This document shows, piece after piece, positions 17,479 to 26,073 of a stretch of 64,000 nucleotides of DNA; the first letter of the stretch is position 1; every line of letters starts with the position of its first letter. Origin of the DNA: Dryocola clanedunensis subsp. sulfonylureivorans (lineage in GTDB: Bacteria; Pseudomonadota; Gammaproteobacteria; Enterobacterales; Enterobacteriaceae). Below the pieces are notes generated by a model. The model ran no database searches and was not told the origin of the DNA. It worked only from the letters and a program-made list of their open reading frames with translations. A program made the position numbers and the translations under genes. Location of the stretch: contig NZ_JAERMU010000018.1 in NCBI RefSeq assembly GCF_016756775.1, forward strand, positions 36,569-100,568, written 5' to 3'.

Positions 17479-17502
17479 TTGAATAAAACCCTTTTTATTC
17501 AA
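17479..17502. promoter_or_regulatory. Perfect inverted repeat upstream of KdgM-type porin gene
   Basis: Ten-base arms TTGAATAAAA and TTTTATTCAA are separated by CCCT, about 230 bases before the porin start, in a very AT-rich stretch (17324-17731) that otherwise shows no gene. The form recalls binding sites of KdgR/IclR-type or GntR-type uronate regulators. Assignment to KdgR is inference. Confidence 0.4.
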
Positions 17503-17731
17503 TTTATTATAATTGTATTATTTATTTTTATATGTGAATATTTTATTCGATGAATGTTGATATTTGTTTGAGGAATATTAACTGATGAATTTTTTAACAT
17601 CTTTATGACCGACATTCAAATTTTGATTTAAGTCCTGTGTCTATATTGAAATGGCGTTTCTGTACGGATATTTTAGCGGTGAGGGACCTCATTTCTTGCT
17701 CACTGCTAATTTATTTTATATGGAAATTCTT

Positions 17732-18409
17732 ATGAAAAAATGTCTTTTCCTTTTATTACCTCTTGCGGTAACAAGCGCTCACGCGGTGTATGTCGACGTG
17801 CGTCATGAATATCTCGATGACAGCAAAGCGAACTATGACCGTGCTTATATTTCACACCGTTTTGCCAGCGGCTTTGGCTTTGCAATTGAAGCCATTTCGA
17901 AGTCCGGCGGTGACGATACCAATAAAGCCTTTAATGATATGGAAACTCAGGGCAACGAATATACGGCCAGCTATCAGTTTAAGGTGGGGAACGTCGCCTG
18001 GCAGCCGGGGGCCGTGCTGGAAACAGGTAATGGCTACTCGGTTTATAAGCCCTACCTGCGAGCGCACTGGACGCTGAATGATGCATGGTGGGTAGGAGCG
18101 CGCTATCGCTTCGAGTACATCCGCCGCTCGTCAGAAACGGACACCCGCGACGATGACACCATTAACCGTATGGATGTCTGGGCGGGATATAAATGGCGCA
18201 ATTTTGACTGGTCGATTGAAGGGATTTACAAGAAGGCTGATAAATATAATCTCTATGACGGTGGTAAAGATAATTATGAGTATAACTTCAGAACTGCTTA
18301 TTTGATTGATGCCTGGTCGCCGTTTATCGAAGTTGGCAACGTCGCCGTCAGCAGCAGCAGTGACGATCGCCAGACTCGTTTCCGCGTTGGGCTTGGCTAT
18401 ACGTTTTAA
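17732..18409 (+). CDS. KdgM-family oligogalacturonate-type outer-membrane porin
   Basis: The 225-residue protein has a signal peptide (residues 1-20, cleavage after AHA). The mature part is a small beta barrel of the KdgM/OmpL family: VYVDVRHEYLDDSKANYDRA, ISHRFASGFGFAIEA, NEYTASYQF, and a terminal aromatic residue (RVGLGYTF) typical of outer-membrane insertion. KdgM proteins pass oligogalacturonides and related acidic oligosaccharides. ATG 17732 starts the signal peptide; the in-frame extension to 17651 is unlikely. A terminator follows, then a convergent TRAP transporter, suggesting uptake of plant-derived uronates. Confidence 0.85.
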   Translation: MKKCLFLLLPLAVTSAHAVYVDVRHEYLDDSKANYDRAYISHRFASGFGFAIEAISKSGGDDTNKAFNDMETQGNEYTASYQFKVGNVAWQPGAVLETGNGYSVYKPYLRAHWTLNDAWWVGARYRFEYIRRSSETDTRDDDTINRMDVWAGYKWRNFDWSIEGIYKKADKYNLYDGGKDNYEYNFRTAYLIDAWSPFIEVGNVAVSSSSDDRQTRFRVGLGYTF

Positions 18410-18464
18410 TCCCACACGGTAAACAGAGCTGTCACCCCAAGTAATATTCGAAGTCCTGAAAAAT

Positions 18465-18498
18465 TATCCGGCTGTTGTAAAACAACCGGATTTTTTTT
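18465..18498 (+). terminator. Intrinsic terminator between porin and TRAP genes
   Basis: Inverted repeat ATCCGGCTGTTG/CAACCGGAT is followed by eight T residues on the plus strand, so it serves the porin gene. The TRAP operon ends at 18501 on the other strand and may share the hairpin. Confidence 0.8.
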
Positions 18499-18500
18499 GC

Positions 18501-19808
18501 TTACATCACACCTAACAGGCGTGGCAGGAAAAGAGGAATGTCAGGAACAAAGGTGATCAGCAGTAATACGCCAATGATCGCCGCATAAAATGGCATTAAT
18601 GGTTTGATCACGTCTTCAACTTTTACTTTCCCCACGCTGGCACCAACATATAACCCGCTGCCTACCGGCGGGGTAATGGTGCCGATTGCCAGGTTGTAAA
18701 CCATAATAATGCCGAAGTGCACGGGATCGACACCCAGCTTTGTCATGATAGGCAATAATATCGGCGTGAAGATGAGGATGGCCGGGCCAATATCCATAAA
18801 CGCGCCGATGATTAACAGGAAGGCGGTAATGACCAGCAGGATCACCATTTTATTCTCCGATATGCCGAGAATCATATTGCTCAGTGCGCCGGGAATATTG
18901 GTGATCGCCATCGAAAATGACATGGCGGAGGAGGTAGCCAGCAGAAACATAATAATGCCGGTCATGATCACCGTCTGGATAAGAATGGCTGGCATATCCT
19001 TTATTTTCAGAGTCTTGTAGAACACCATGGTGAGAAAAAGTGTATAAACCACCGCAATGGCCGAGGCTTCTATCGCGGTGAAAATCCCCTGCACTATACC
19101 GCCGACAATAATCACGATTAGCAGCAGGCTGGGTACTGCTTCAACCGTCACTTTTAACGCCACGCCTTTTTGCAGCGCAAAAAAGACCCGATAATTATGA
19201 CGTTTTGCTACCACCCAGGTTACCGCCATGCAGCCCAGGCCCCAGAGCGTACCGGCCACCATGCCACCGGCAAAAAGCGCGGCGATAGAGGTGCCACCGC
19301 TGGCTAGGGCATAGAGGATAAAGGCGGTGGTCGGTGGGATGAGCATCCCGGTCGGCGCGGAGGCGATATTGACCGCAGAGGCAAAGCTGCGGCTGTAGCC
19401 CTCTTTGGCGCTCATCGGCACCATCACGCCGCCAATGGAAGTGGATGCCGCAATGGCCGAGCCGGAAATCGCCCCAAACATCATATTGCCGATGATATTG
19501 GTGTAAGAAAGCGAGCCCGGCAGGCGCCCGGTAAACAGTTTCGCGAAGTTGACCAGCCGGCCAGCAATGCCGCCGCTGTTCATCATCACCCCGGAGAGCA
19601 CGAAGAACGGCACCGCCAGCAGGGCGAAGCTGTCCAGGCTTGAGAACATTTTCTGGGCGGTGGCAAACATTGAAATTTCAAAGGGCAGCACCAGCATCAT
19701 GGTGCTGCATGAGGCGATAACAATACACAGGCCAATCGGGGCGCTCATCGCCAGCAGGATGACAAAAACCGCAATCAGCATGCAGGAAGCTAAGACTGGA
19801 TCAATCAT
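18501..19808 (-). CDS. TRAP transporter large permease, DctM/YiaN type
   Basis: The 435-residue hydrophobic protein has about twelve helices and DctM-family motifs (NSGGIAGRLVNFAKLFTGRL, GSAIAASTSIGGVMVPMSAK, NLAIGTITPPVGSGLYVGAS). It forms the sodium- or proton-driven channel of a tripartite TRAP importer. It overlaps the small-permease gene by eight bases, with GGAG before the ATG. The substrate is not shown by sequence; the adjacent KdgM porin and the kdgT-equivalent position suggest a sugar acid. Confidence 0.92.
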   Translation of the reverse strand: MIDPVLASCMLIAVFVILLAMSAPIGLCIVIASCSTMMLVLPFEISMFATAQKMFSSLDSFALLAVPFFVLSGVMMNSGGIAGRLVNFAKLFTGRLPGSLSYTNIIGNMMFGAISGSAIAASTSIGGVMVPMSAKEGYSRSFASAVNIASAPTGMLIPPTTAFILYALASGGTSIAALFAGGMVAGTLWGLGCMAVTWVVAKRHNYRVFFALQKGVALKVTVEAVPSLLLIVIIVGGIVQGIFTAIEASAIAVVYTLFLTMVFYKTLKIKDMPAILIQTVIMTGIIMFLLATSSAMSFSMAITNIPGALSNMILGISENKMVILLVITAFLLIIGAFMDIGPAILIFTPILLPIMTKLGVDPVHFGIIMVYNLAIGTITPPVGSGLYVGASVGKVKVEDVIKPLMPFYAAIIGVLLLITFVPDIPLFLPRLLGVM

Positions 19809-20307
19809 GGTGATTCTCCACTGGCAGCGCCGCCGGGGATGAGAGGGAACGCAGAGTTTGCATAATGTTGAGCGCGCTATAGACGATAATCAACACGCCT
19901 GAGACGGGCAGGGCGTAATAGATTTTCCCCATCGGAATGCCCAGCGCGGGGGAGATTTGCAGCATAGATATCGAGGATATTTTCAGGCCGCCGATGATAA
20001 GCACCCACGCGGAGAAGGCGATAAACACCAGCTGCAGGCAAACTGTCCACCACGCCCGCACGGTGGGTGGAACTTTGTCGACCAGAATCGTCAGGCTGAT
20101 ATGCTGCTGTTTTCCGGCGACATAGGCCATGCCCAGCATGGAAAGCCAGACCAGCGAAAAGCGCAGCAGCTCTTCGGTAACGGTGCTGGGAACGCCCACC
20201 ACATAACGGCTGATGACCTGCCAGCAGGAGACGACCACCATCATCGTCAGTACAAAACAGCAGACGCCTTCGAGCAGCCTGTCGAGTCCCTTTCTAATTG
20301 TTTCCAT
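19801..20307 (-). CDS. TRAP transporter small permease, DctQ/YiaM type
   Basis: The 168-residue protein has four membrane helices and the DctQ pattern (VVVSCWQVISRYVVGVPSTV, TEELLRFSLVWLSMLGMAY). It bridges the solute-binding protein and the large permease. It lies in the operon order binding protein, small permease, large permease, all on the minus strand. Confidence 0.92.
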   Translation of the reverse strand: METIRKGLDRLLEGVCCFVLTMMVVVSCWQVISRYVVGVPSTVTEELLRFSLVWLSMLGMAYVAGKQQHISLTILVDKVPPTVRAWWTVCLQLVFIAFSAWVLIIGGLKISSISMLQISPALGIPMGKIYYALPVSGVLIIVYSALNIMQTLRSLSSPAALPVENHHD

Positions 20308-20326
20308 AAATTTTTCCCGTATCCGT

Positions 20327-21304
20327 TTATTTTGCGGCCTGAATGGTTTGATACAGCGCGTCCAGCTGCGGCGAGTTTTTCAGTTCTGCGTAAATAGGCT
20401 GCACGGCCTGCTGGAACGGCCTTTTGTCGATGTCGAAAAACTCGACGTTAAATTTGTCGACCGCCTCCCGCTTCGTTTTTTCTATTTCGGCATCCCAGGC
20501 GGCCTTTTCAAATTCGATGGAGGCTTTGACCGCCTCGCCGACTGCTTTTTGCTGGCCGGACGTGAGCTTTTCGAGGGCCAGCGAGCTCATCAGGAGAATG
20601 TCAGGGATGCGGGTGTGCATATCGTAGGTGTAAAAGTGGGCGACCTCGCCGTGGCGGGCGATGGTCAGTGCAAATTCGTTATTCTCTGCGCCGTCAAGGA
20701 TGCCCTGCTGCAGAGAGGTGTAAACCTCGGCCTGGCTCATGGCGATGGGAGAAGCGCCGAGCAGCTTCAGCGTGCGGATTGCCGTCTCGCTTTGCATCAC
20801 GCGGATTTTCTTGCCCTGCAGATCCTCAATGCGGCGAATGGGGGCTTTGCTCATATAAAAGCTGCGTGCGCCAGAATCGTACCAGCCGACGCCGATAAAC
20901 CCCTGCGCGGCGGTAGAGTGATAAACCGGCCCCATGACCTTCTCGTTATCCATCACCCGGTAGTATTCATCTTTATCCGCAAAGAGATAGGGCAGCGAAA
21001 ACACGCCGTACAGCGGTGAGAAGCTTTCCATTAAGCCTGACGAGACTTTGGTGATGTCTACCACCCCGGCTTGCGTCAGTTCAACCAGCTCGCGCTCACC
21101 GCCAAGCTGGCCGTCCGGGAAATAGACAACCTTAACCTCGCCGGCAGTCTTTTCTTCTATCTGGCGGCCCAAAAAGCGCAGCGCATCTTTAACCGGTTGG
21201 CTATTTTCAGCATAGGCGAGACGTAAAACGGTGGCAGCGGAGGTAGTCAAAGGAATAAAGGTAAGACAAAGCAAAAAAAGTAAGACTGTCCTTATTATTT
21301 TCAT
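20327..21304 (-). CDS. TRAP transporter solute-binding protein, DctP/YiaO type
   Basis: The 325-residue protein has a signal peptide (residues 1-23) and the DctP fold: LRLAYAENSQPVKDALRFLG, VVDITKVSSGLMESFSPLYG, and the ligand-site arginine region KIRVMQSETAIRTLKLLGAS, which binds the carboxylate of organic-acid ligands. ATG 21304 with GAGG upstream was taken; the ORF extension to 21379 lacks a signal-like sequence. It is the first gene of the TRAP operon. The conserved Arg supports a carboxylate substrate such as a uronate or ketogluconate. Confidence 0.9.
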   Translation of the reverse strand: MKIIRTVLLFLLCLTFIPLTTSAATVLRLAYAENSQPVKDALRFLGRQIEEKTAGEVKVVYFPDGQLGGERELVELTQAGVVDITKVSSGLMESFSPLYGVFSLPYLFADKDEYYRVMDNEKVMGPVYHSTAAQGFIGVGWYDSGARSFYMSKAPIRRIEDLQGKKIRVMQSETAIRTLKLLGASPIAMSQAEVYTSLQQGILDGAENNEFALTIARHGEVAHFYTYDMHTRIPDILLMSSLALEKLTSGQQKAVGEAVKASIEFEKAAWDAEIEKTKREAVDKFNVEFFDIDKRPFQQAVQPIYAELKNSPQLDALYQTIQAAK

Positions 21305-21322
21305 ACGAGCCTCATCATGAGT

Positions 21323-21341
21323 TAGTTTCACGAGGAAACTA
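21323..21341. promoter_or_regulatory. Inverted repeat just upstream of TRAP binding-protein gene
   Basis: The arms TAGTTTC and GAAACTA flank ACGAG, about 20 bases before the start codon, at or after the expected transcription start. It is a candidate operator with unknown regulator. The rest of 21342-21614 shows no gene; it must hold the TRAP and yiiM promoters. Confidence 0.35.
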
Positions 21342-21614
21342 CGGGAGATGGGCCTGATAAACCTTTGAGCTTTTGCCACCGGAAAGGCAAACGTGGCAGT
21401 GGGAAGAACATATCAAAAGGCCGGCTCACAAATTCAGTACTCTTTCTGAATGGGCTACATTTGTTCAATAATTATGCAGGCAGTGGTTTCAGGCAGGATT
21501 AATTAGAAATGAATTATCGCTTGATGGTCCGAAAGAGGTTGCATAATCCCCGGCTGGAGGCGAGCCTGAGCTATCACACTGCTATGACCGCTATCGGCAA
21601 TCAAGGAGGGGCAG

Positions 21615-22289
21615 ATGCACTATCCGCTACAGGTTTATATCGGCAAAATTCGTGAATATGAAGGCAGCAGGCCGAGCGCTATCGGCAAATATCAGGTCGA
21701 CGGCGAGCTAAAACTGACCGAGCTGGGGCTGGAAGGCGATCAGCAGGCCGAAAAGGTCATTCACGGCGGCCCTGACCGTGCCCTGTGCCACTATCCTCGC
21801 GAACATTATGCCCACTGGGTACAAGAGTTCCCCGAGCAGGCAGAGCTGTTTACAGCGCCAGCGTTTGGCGAGAATTTTTCAACGGTTGGGCTGACGGAAC
21901 AAAATGTATTTATCGGCGATATCTTTCGCTGGGGCGACACGCTGATTCAGGTCACACAGCCTCGCTCACCCTGCTTTAAGCTAAATTATCATTTTGGTGT
22001 TAGCGATATGGCATCGCAGATGCAGGCGTCAGGCTATTGTGGTTGGCTGTATCGCGTGGTCATGGCGGGTAAGGCATCGACGGAAACGCCGCTTGAGCTG
22101 GTTTCCCGTGTCAGTGACGTCAGCGTAGCGGAGGCTATCGGCATCGCCTGGCACATGCCGTTTGATGATGAGCAGTTTCACCGCCTGCTGTCGGCGGCAG
22201 GGCTTTCAACAAGCTGGACGCGCACCATGCAGAAACGACGACTTTCCGGAAGGATTGAGGATAATTCGCGGCGGCTGGTGGGCAAGTAG
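21615..22289 (+). CDS. yiiM: MOSC-domain 6-hydroxylaminopurine reductase YiiM
   Basis: The 224-residue protein is collinear with E. coli YiiM: KVIHGGPDRALCHYPREHY and FGENFSTVGLTEQNVFIGD, then a MOSC Cys in QPRSPCFKLNYHFG that binds the molybdenum cofactor. YiiM detoxifies N-hydroxylated base analogues. GGAGG sits upstream of the ATG. It lies beyond the sodA region as in E. coli. The next gene, cspA, comes from a different E. coli neighbourhood. Confidence 0.95.
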   Translation: MHYPLQVYIGKIREYEGSRPSAIGKYQVDGELKLTELGLEGDQQAEKVIHGGPDRALCHYPREHYAHWVQEFPEQAELFTAPAFGENFSTVGLTEQNVFIGDIFRWGDTLIQVTQPRSPCFKLNYHFGVSDMASQMQASGYCGWLYRVVMAGKASTETPLELVSRVSDVSVAEAIGIAWHMPFDDEQFHRLLSAAGLSTSWTRTMQKRRLSGRIEDNSRRLVGK

Positions 22290-22321
22290 CGCTTAGCGAA
22301 AACGCCAGTCCCAGAAACGAA

Positions 22322-22345
22322 AAAACCCGCCAGAAGGCGGGTTTT
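22322..22345. terminator. Bidirectional terminator between yiiM and cspA
   Basis: AAAACCCGCC/GGCGGGTTTT with loop AGAA; runs of A and T on both sides suit both convergent genes. Confidence 0.85.
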
Positions 22346-22370
22346 AGAATTTTTATTGCTTAAGTAGCAA

Positions 22371-22583
22371 TTACAGGCTGGTTACGTTACCAGCTGCTGG
22401 ACCTTTAGCACCACTTTCGATGGTGAAAGATACTTTCTGACCTTCGTCCAGGGACTTGTAGCCATCGTTCTGGATAGCAGAGAAGTGTACGAACACATCT
22501 TTAGAGCCATCGTCAGGAGTGATGAAGCCGAAGCCTTTGTCAGAGTTGAACCACTTAACCAGACCAGTCATTTTAGCAGACAT
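22371..22583 (-). CDS. cspA: Major cold shock protein
   Basis: The 70-residue protein is nearly identical to E. coli CspA, with RNP1 KGFGFITP and RNP2 VFVHFSAI nucleic-acid-binding motifs and ending [10 protein letters not shown]. It acts as an RNA chaperone during cold shock. The long structured 5' leader described at 22584 supports the CspA identity over other Csp paralogues. It is convergent with yiiM. Confidence 0.97.
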   Translation of the reverse strand: MSAKMTGLVKWFNSDKGFGFITPDDGSKDVFVHFSAIQNDGYKSLDEGQKVSFTIESGAKGPAAGNVTSL

Positions 22584-22733
22584 TGATATTACCTTTTAAA
22601 TAGAGTTTGCCTTACGGCGTATTGGTATGCTTTACAGATTTTTGAAGCGGTAAGGAGAAACTCACTTTGAAAGGTATCTACGATAACTTCGGATGGAGGA
22701 CTGCTTTGCTTGAAAGGTCTGTACGTCAAACCG
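22584..22733 (-). promoter_or_regulatory. cspA cold-shock 5' untranslated region (RNA thermoswitch) with cold box
   Basis: On the minus strand the leader runs from about 22733 and starts with the cold-box sequence GGTTTGACGTACAGACC (22717-22733), as in E. coli cspA. Segments GTTATCGTAGATACC, GCTTCAAAAATCTGTAAAGC and AAAAGGTAAT before the ATG also match the E. coli leader, which refolds with temperature to expose the ribosome-binding site. Length is about 150 nt. Confidence 0.85.
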
Positions 22734-22818
22734 ATGAAGGCATTAACGCACATTTAACCAGCCACTGACAAGTACTATTTCAGCCATCCACATGGCCAGA
22801 GGTCAGGAGGGCTGAAAA

Positions 22819-22840
22819 TTCCCCGCCGGGAGGCGGGGAA
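22819..22840 (-). terminator. Intrinsic terminator of yiaF
   Basis: TTCCCCGCC/GGCGGGGAA with loop, followed on the minus strand by TTTT. Confidence 0.75.
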
Positions 22841-22846
22841 ATCACA

Positions 22847-23557
22847 TCATTGCATGCTGTTTTGCGCGCTTGAATAAGCCTGCATAAACGCCTGATGCTG
22901 TGATGCCAGAGGGCCGATCAGCGAGTTGTACTGGCTGGCCTGCTGGGAGGTCGGGAACTGGATGCCGCCGGCGGTGAAGCCCACCTGAGTACCCTGCTGC
23001 TGAATGAAATCGCCTACCTGAACCAGCTGCTGGGTAAAGGTCTGAGCTGCCGGTATCAGCGGAGCCATAGCGTTTGCCGGTGTGGTCACCACTTTCTGGA
23101 AGACCTGGTCATAAACGGTTTTCAGATCGTCCGGCTGCTTCAGCGCAGAATGCGCACCATCGGCCTGCATTTTTGCGTTCTGCACCTGCTGGCCCAGCAC
23201 GTTAAGAGACCCGTTCGCCTGACGCAGCGGATCGCGCTGGGTCAGGTAATCCTGCGGCACACGAATGCTGTTCACGCTGTCGACAACAGGCTTCATGCCT
23301 TCGTCCATCGCCTGGCTAATCTGCTGCGAGAAGCCGTAGAGAATCGCATAGTCAGACACCAGTGGACCAAACTGTTTTTTCTGATCGGTCGTCAGCGTCG
23401 GCAGACGTTCACCGCTGCGCATCACCGTGTTCTGCAGAAAATCGATAAATGCCTTACGCTGATCGCCTTCTTTATCGAAGCAACCGCTCAGACTGACCAC
23501 CATCAATAACGCCGCGAACGACGCAATCCAGCGAGAGCAGGACTTACCTGTCGCCAT
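22847..23557 (-). CDS. yiaF: DUF3053 lipoprotein YiaF
   Basis: The 236-residue protein has a lipobox (VVSLSGCFDK, lipidated Cys about residue 26) and is collinear with E. coli YiaF (GDQRKAFIDFLQNTVMRSGE, NGIQFPTSQQAS-like GGIQFPTSQQASQYN). It is a membrane-anchored lipoprotein of unknown function. In E. coli it neighbours yiaG and cspA; here an MFS gene separates it from yiaG. Confidence 0.93.
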   Translation of the reverse strand: MATGKSCSRWIASFAALLMVVSLSGCFDKEGDQRKAFIDFLQNTVMRSGERLPTLTTDQKKQFGPLVSDYAILYGFSQQISQAMDEGMKPVVDSVNSIRVPQDYLTQRDPLRQANGSLNVLGQQVQNAKMQADGAHSALKQPDDLKTVYDQVFQKVVTTPANAMAPLIPAAQTFTQQLVQVGDFIQQQGTQVGFTAGGIQFPTSQQASQYNSLIGPLASQHQAFMQAYSSAQNSMQ

Positions 23558-23819
23558 CTTTCTACTCCTTCAACCAAACAATACAAATGCGCAAATGCGT
23601 ACCCGATAATGCTGCTAAGGATAGTCCAAGCCGTGCCCGCAAGATACCCTTTAACAACAATCTCTTCAGACAAAGCCCCTGCTGATTATCAGCCATCGTG
23701 ATAGCGGATGTTAAGCATTTGTTATCCCCCTCACAAATCCGATGGCTGTTTGTCACCCGCAAACTCTCTCCAGTCTATTAATATTTAAGAACTAATTTTG
23801 GACAGGCACGGCGTCTCTC

Positions 23820-23930
23820 TGTGTGCCGTACGATAATCGCACACATACACCTGACGGATGATTGCCGTAACGGTCGTGGAGTGGTTTGCTTTAACGAACG
23901 ATTAACGAATTTTCGTTCGATAATCGCACA
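23820..23930. promoter_or_regulatory. Candidate operator cluster for the MFS transporter gene
   Basis: The 13-base sequence CGATAATCGCACA occurs twice (23831-23843 and 23918-23930). Around it lie an inverted repeat TGTGTGC (23820-23826)/GCACACA (23839-23845) and a palindrome AACGAATTTTCGTT (23904-23917). All lie in the 400-base gap before the MFS start. The regulator is unknown and is not encoded next door. Confidence 0.4.
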
Positions 23931-23957
23931 TTTCCGTTATCCGCCAGGGCATGTCTT

Positions 23958-25337
23958 ATGACACAAACAACGACTGATATTCAGACATTTATTAATGAAA
24001 GCCGCTTCTCCAGGTTCCAGTGGCTGATTCTTGTCCTTTGTTTTATCACCGTCGCGCTGGACGGTTTCGACACGGCCATCATTGGCTTTATCGCCTCCGA
24101 TCTGGTGCAGGAGTGGGGCGTGCAGAAATCCGATCTCGGCCCGGTGATGAGCGCTGCCCTCGTCGGACTTGCGTTTGGCGCATTGACCGCAGGCCCGATG
24201 GCCGACCGCATCGGCCGCAAAAAAGTGCTGGTGCTGTCCATTCTGGTCTTTGGCGGCTTCAGCCTGCTGACGGCATTCGCCAACAGCCTGACGACGCTCG
24301 CGCTGCTGCGTTTTCTTACCGGGCTTGGCCTTGGCGCAGCCATGCCAAACGCGGCGACGCTGATGTCCGAGTACGCGCCGGAGCGCAAACGCGCGCTGCT
24401 GGTGAACCTGATGTTTGTCGGCTTCCCGATTGGCTCGTCGATGGGCGGATTTATCTCCGCCTGGATGATCCCGCATCTGGGCTGGCAGAGCGTATTGGTG
24501 CTGGGGGGCGTGATGCCTTTAATTCTCAGCGTTGTGCTGATGATCTGGCTGCCTGAATCCGCTCGTTACATGGTGGTGAAGAAGAAACCGCAACAAGAGA
24601 TCGCTGATATCCTCAAACGCATAGCACCCTTGCCGGCAGGGGAAAACGTTCGCTTTGTGCTTAACGAAGCAGGCGGCCACATCAAAGACAAAACGGCGCT
24701 GGGCGTGATTTTCTCTCCGCGTTATCTGGTCGGCACGCTGATGCTGTGCCTGACCTATTTCATGGGCCTGCTTATTTTCTATCTCCTGACAAGTTGGCTG
24801 CCGCTGCTGATCCGTGAAACGGGTGCGACGCTTAGCCAGGCGTCAATCGTTACCGCGCTGTTCCCGCTGGGGGGCGGCATTGGGGTACTGGTTATCGGTG
24901 CGCTGATGGACAAGCTGAATCCGAACAAGGTTGTGGCGGTGGGCTATCTGCTGACGGGGCTGTTCGTCTGTCTGGTGGGCTTCTCGACATCAAGCCTGGT
25001 CTTGATGGGGGTGATGGTGTTTATCGCCGGCACCATCATGAACGGCGCGCAATCTTCCATGCCGGCGCTGGCGGCAGGCTTTTATCCGACGCAGGGACGG
25101 GCGACAGGCGTGGCGTGGATGCTTGGGCTTGGGCGCTTCGGCGGTATTCTCGGTGCCTTCAGCGGGGCATTTTTGATGCAGGCGGAGCTCTCTTTTAAAA
25201 CCATCTTTATGCTGCTCGCCATTCCAGCCGTGCTGTCCGCAATCGCTCTGCTGGTAAAATCCTGGGTCGGTTTACGCGCGCCGCACGTGAACGAAGCGGC
25301 TAATCACGATCTGGATAAAGCTACGCAGAAAGCATGA
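23958..25337 (+). CDS. MFS transporter, aromatic acid:H+ symporter (AAHS/PcaK-like) family
   Basis: The 459-residue protein has twelve predicted helices. It carries the AAHS-type LDGFDTAIIGF (Asp35, Asp38) in helix 1, the loop GPMADRIGRKKVL and, in the second half, GALMDKLNPNKVV. Family members import aromatic acids such as 4-hydroxybenzoate or protocatechuate. No aromatic catabolic gene is adjacent, so the substrate is unproven. It is inserted between yiaF and yiaG relative to E. coli and has its own repeat-rich upstream region. Confidence 0.85.
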   Translation: MTQTTTDIQTFINESRFSRFQWLILVLCFITVALDGFDTAIIGFIASDLVQEWGVQKSDLGPVMSAALVGLAFGALTAGPMADRIGRKKVLVLSILVFGGFSLLTAFANSLTTLALLRFLTGLGLGAAMPNAATLMSEYAPERKRALLVNLMFVGFPIGSSMGGFISAWMIPHLGWQSVLVLGGVMPLILSVVLMIWLPESARYMVVKKKPQQEIADILKRIAPLPAGENVRFVLNEAGGHIKDKTALGVIFSPRYLVGTLMLCLTYFMGLLIFYLLTSWLPLLIRETGATLSQASIVTALFPLGGGIGVLVIGALMDKLNPNKVVAVGYLLTGLFVCLVGFSTSSLVLMGVMVFIAGTIMNGAQSSMPALAAGFYPTQGRATGVAWMLGLGRFGGILGAFSGAFLMQAELSFKTIFMLLAIPAVLSAIALLVKSWVGLRAPHVNEAANHDLDKATQKA

Positions 25338-25586
25338 TGGCAAAACCCGCGACCAGCGCCGGGCGTTGGTCGCGAATTGCATAACCATTTACAAATTTAT
25401 ACTAAGTACCCCGGCTTGCCTGCTTTTCAATCTCTTACACCGCTTAATCTTTCAGCTGAAACGCATAAGCAGCGTGCCGCGCAAAAATAGTTTTTCCCTC
25501 AATCATCAGCACGCTTTTTTTCGGGCTACTCTTAAAAGGCTTCTTACCCTTCACGAGGTCAATGTGTGATTTATGAGGAGTTCTCA

Positions 25587-25874
25587 ATGGAATATAAAGA
25601 TCCAATGTTTGAACTGCTGAGTAACCTTGAGCAGATAGTTTTTAAGAACGAACAGACAGTATCAACACGGCAAAAACCTAACGCCTTTTCCGAATTCGAG
25701 CAGCTCCGCAAGAGTACGGGTCTAAAAATAGACGATTTTGCTCGCGTGATGGGGGTTAGCGTGACGATGGTACAGGAGTGGGAATCAAAACGAATCAGAC
25801 CCTCCAGTACCGAGCTGAAGCTGATGCGCCTGATTCAGGCGAATCCAATGCTTAGCAAACAGCTGATGGAATAA
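25587..25874 (+). CDS. yiaG: HTH-type regulator YiaG
   Basis: The 95-residue protein is collinear with E. coli YiaG: MEYKDPMFELLSNLEQIVF, then an XRE-like helix-turn-helix (IDDFARVMGVSVTMVQEWES) and ELKLMRLIQANPMLSKQLME at the end. ATG 25587 has GAGGAG upstream; the ORF extension to 25566 is discarded. The target genes are unknown. Three hairpins follow. Confidence 0.93.
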   Translation: MEYKDPMFELLSNLEQIVFKNEQTVSTRQKPNAFSEFEQLRKSTGLKIDDFARVMGVSVTMVQEWESKRIRPSSTELKLMRLIQANPMLSKQLME

Positions 25875-25905
25875 TTTTGTACGTTTTAGTCCGACCGCTT
25901 GACTC

Positions 25906-25933
25906 AAAACCCCGCTAAGTGATGCGGGGTTTT
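25906..25933 (+). terminator. Intrinsic terminator of yiaG
   Basis: AAAACCCCGC/GCGGGGTTTT stem with an eight-base loop, 31 bases after the stop. Confidence 0.8.
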
Positions 25934-25942
25934 AGATTGCTG

Positions 25943-25978
25943 ACAAAGAAGGAAAAAGCGTGGTTTTTCCTTCTTTGT
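25943..25978. other. Long perfect hairpin, possible second terminator or small RNA
   Basis: Fifteen-base arms ACAAAGAAGGAAAAA and TTTTTCCTTCTTTGT with loop GCGTGG. There is no following T run, so it is not a standard terminator. It lies 9 bases after the yiaG terminator. Confidence 0.6.
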
Positions 25979-26073
25979 GATAAGCAGGCGAAAACCAATG
26001 AATTGATTTTCCTTGTTATTTATTCGGTGAGATCTTTGCGAAACGCATTCGCTTCAGGTTTGTCATCCGTCTG

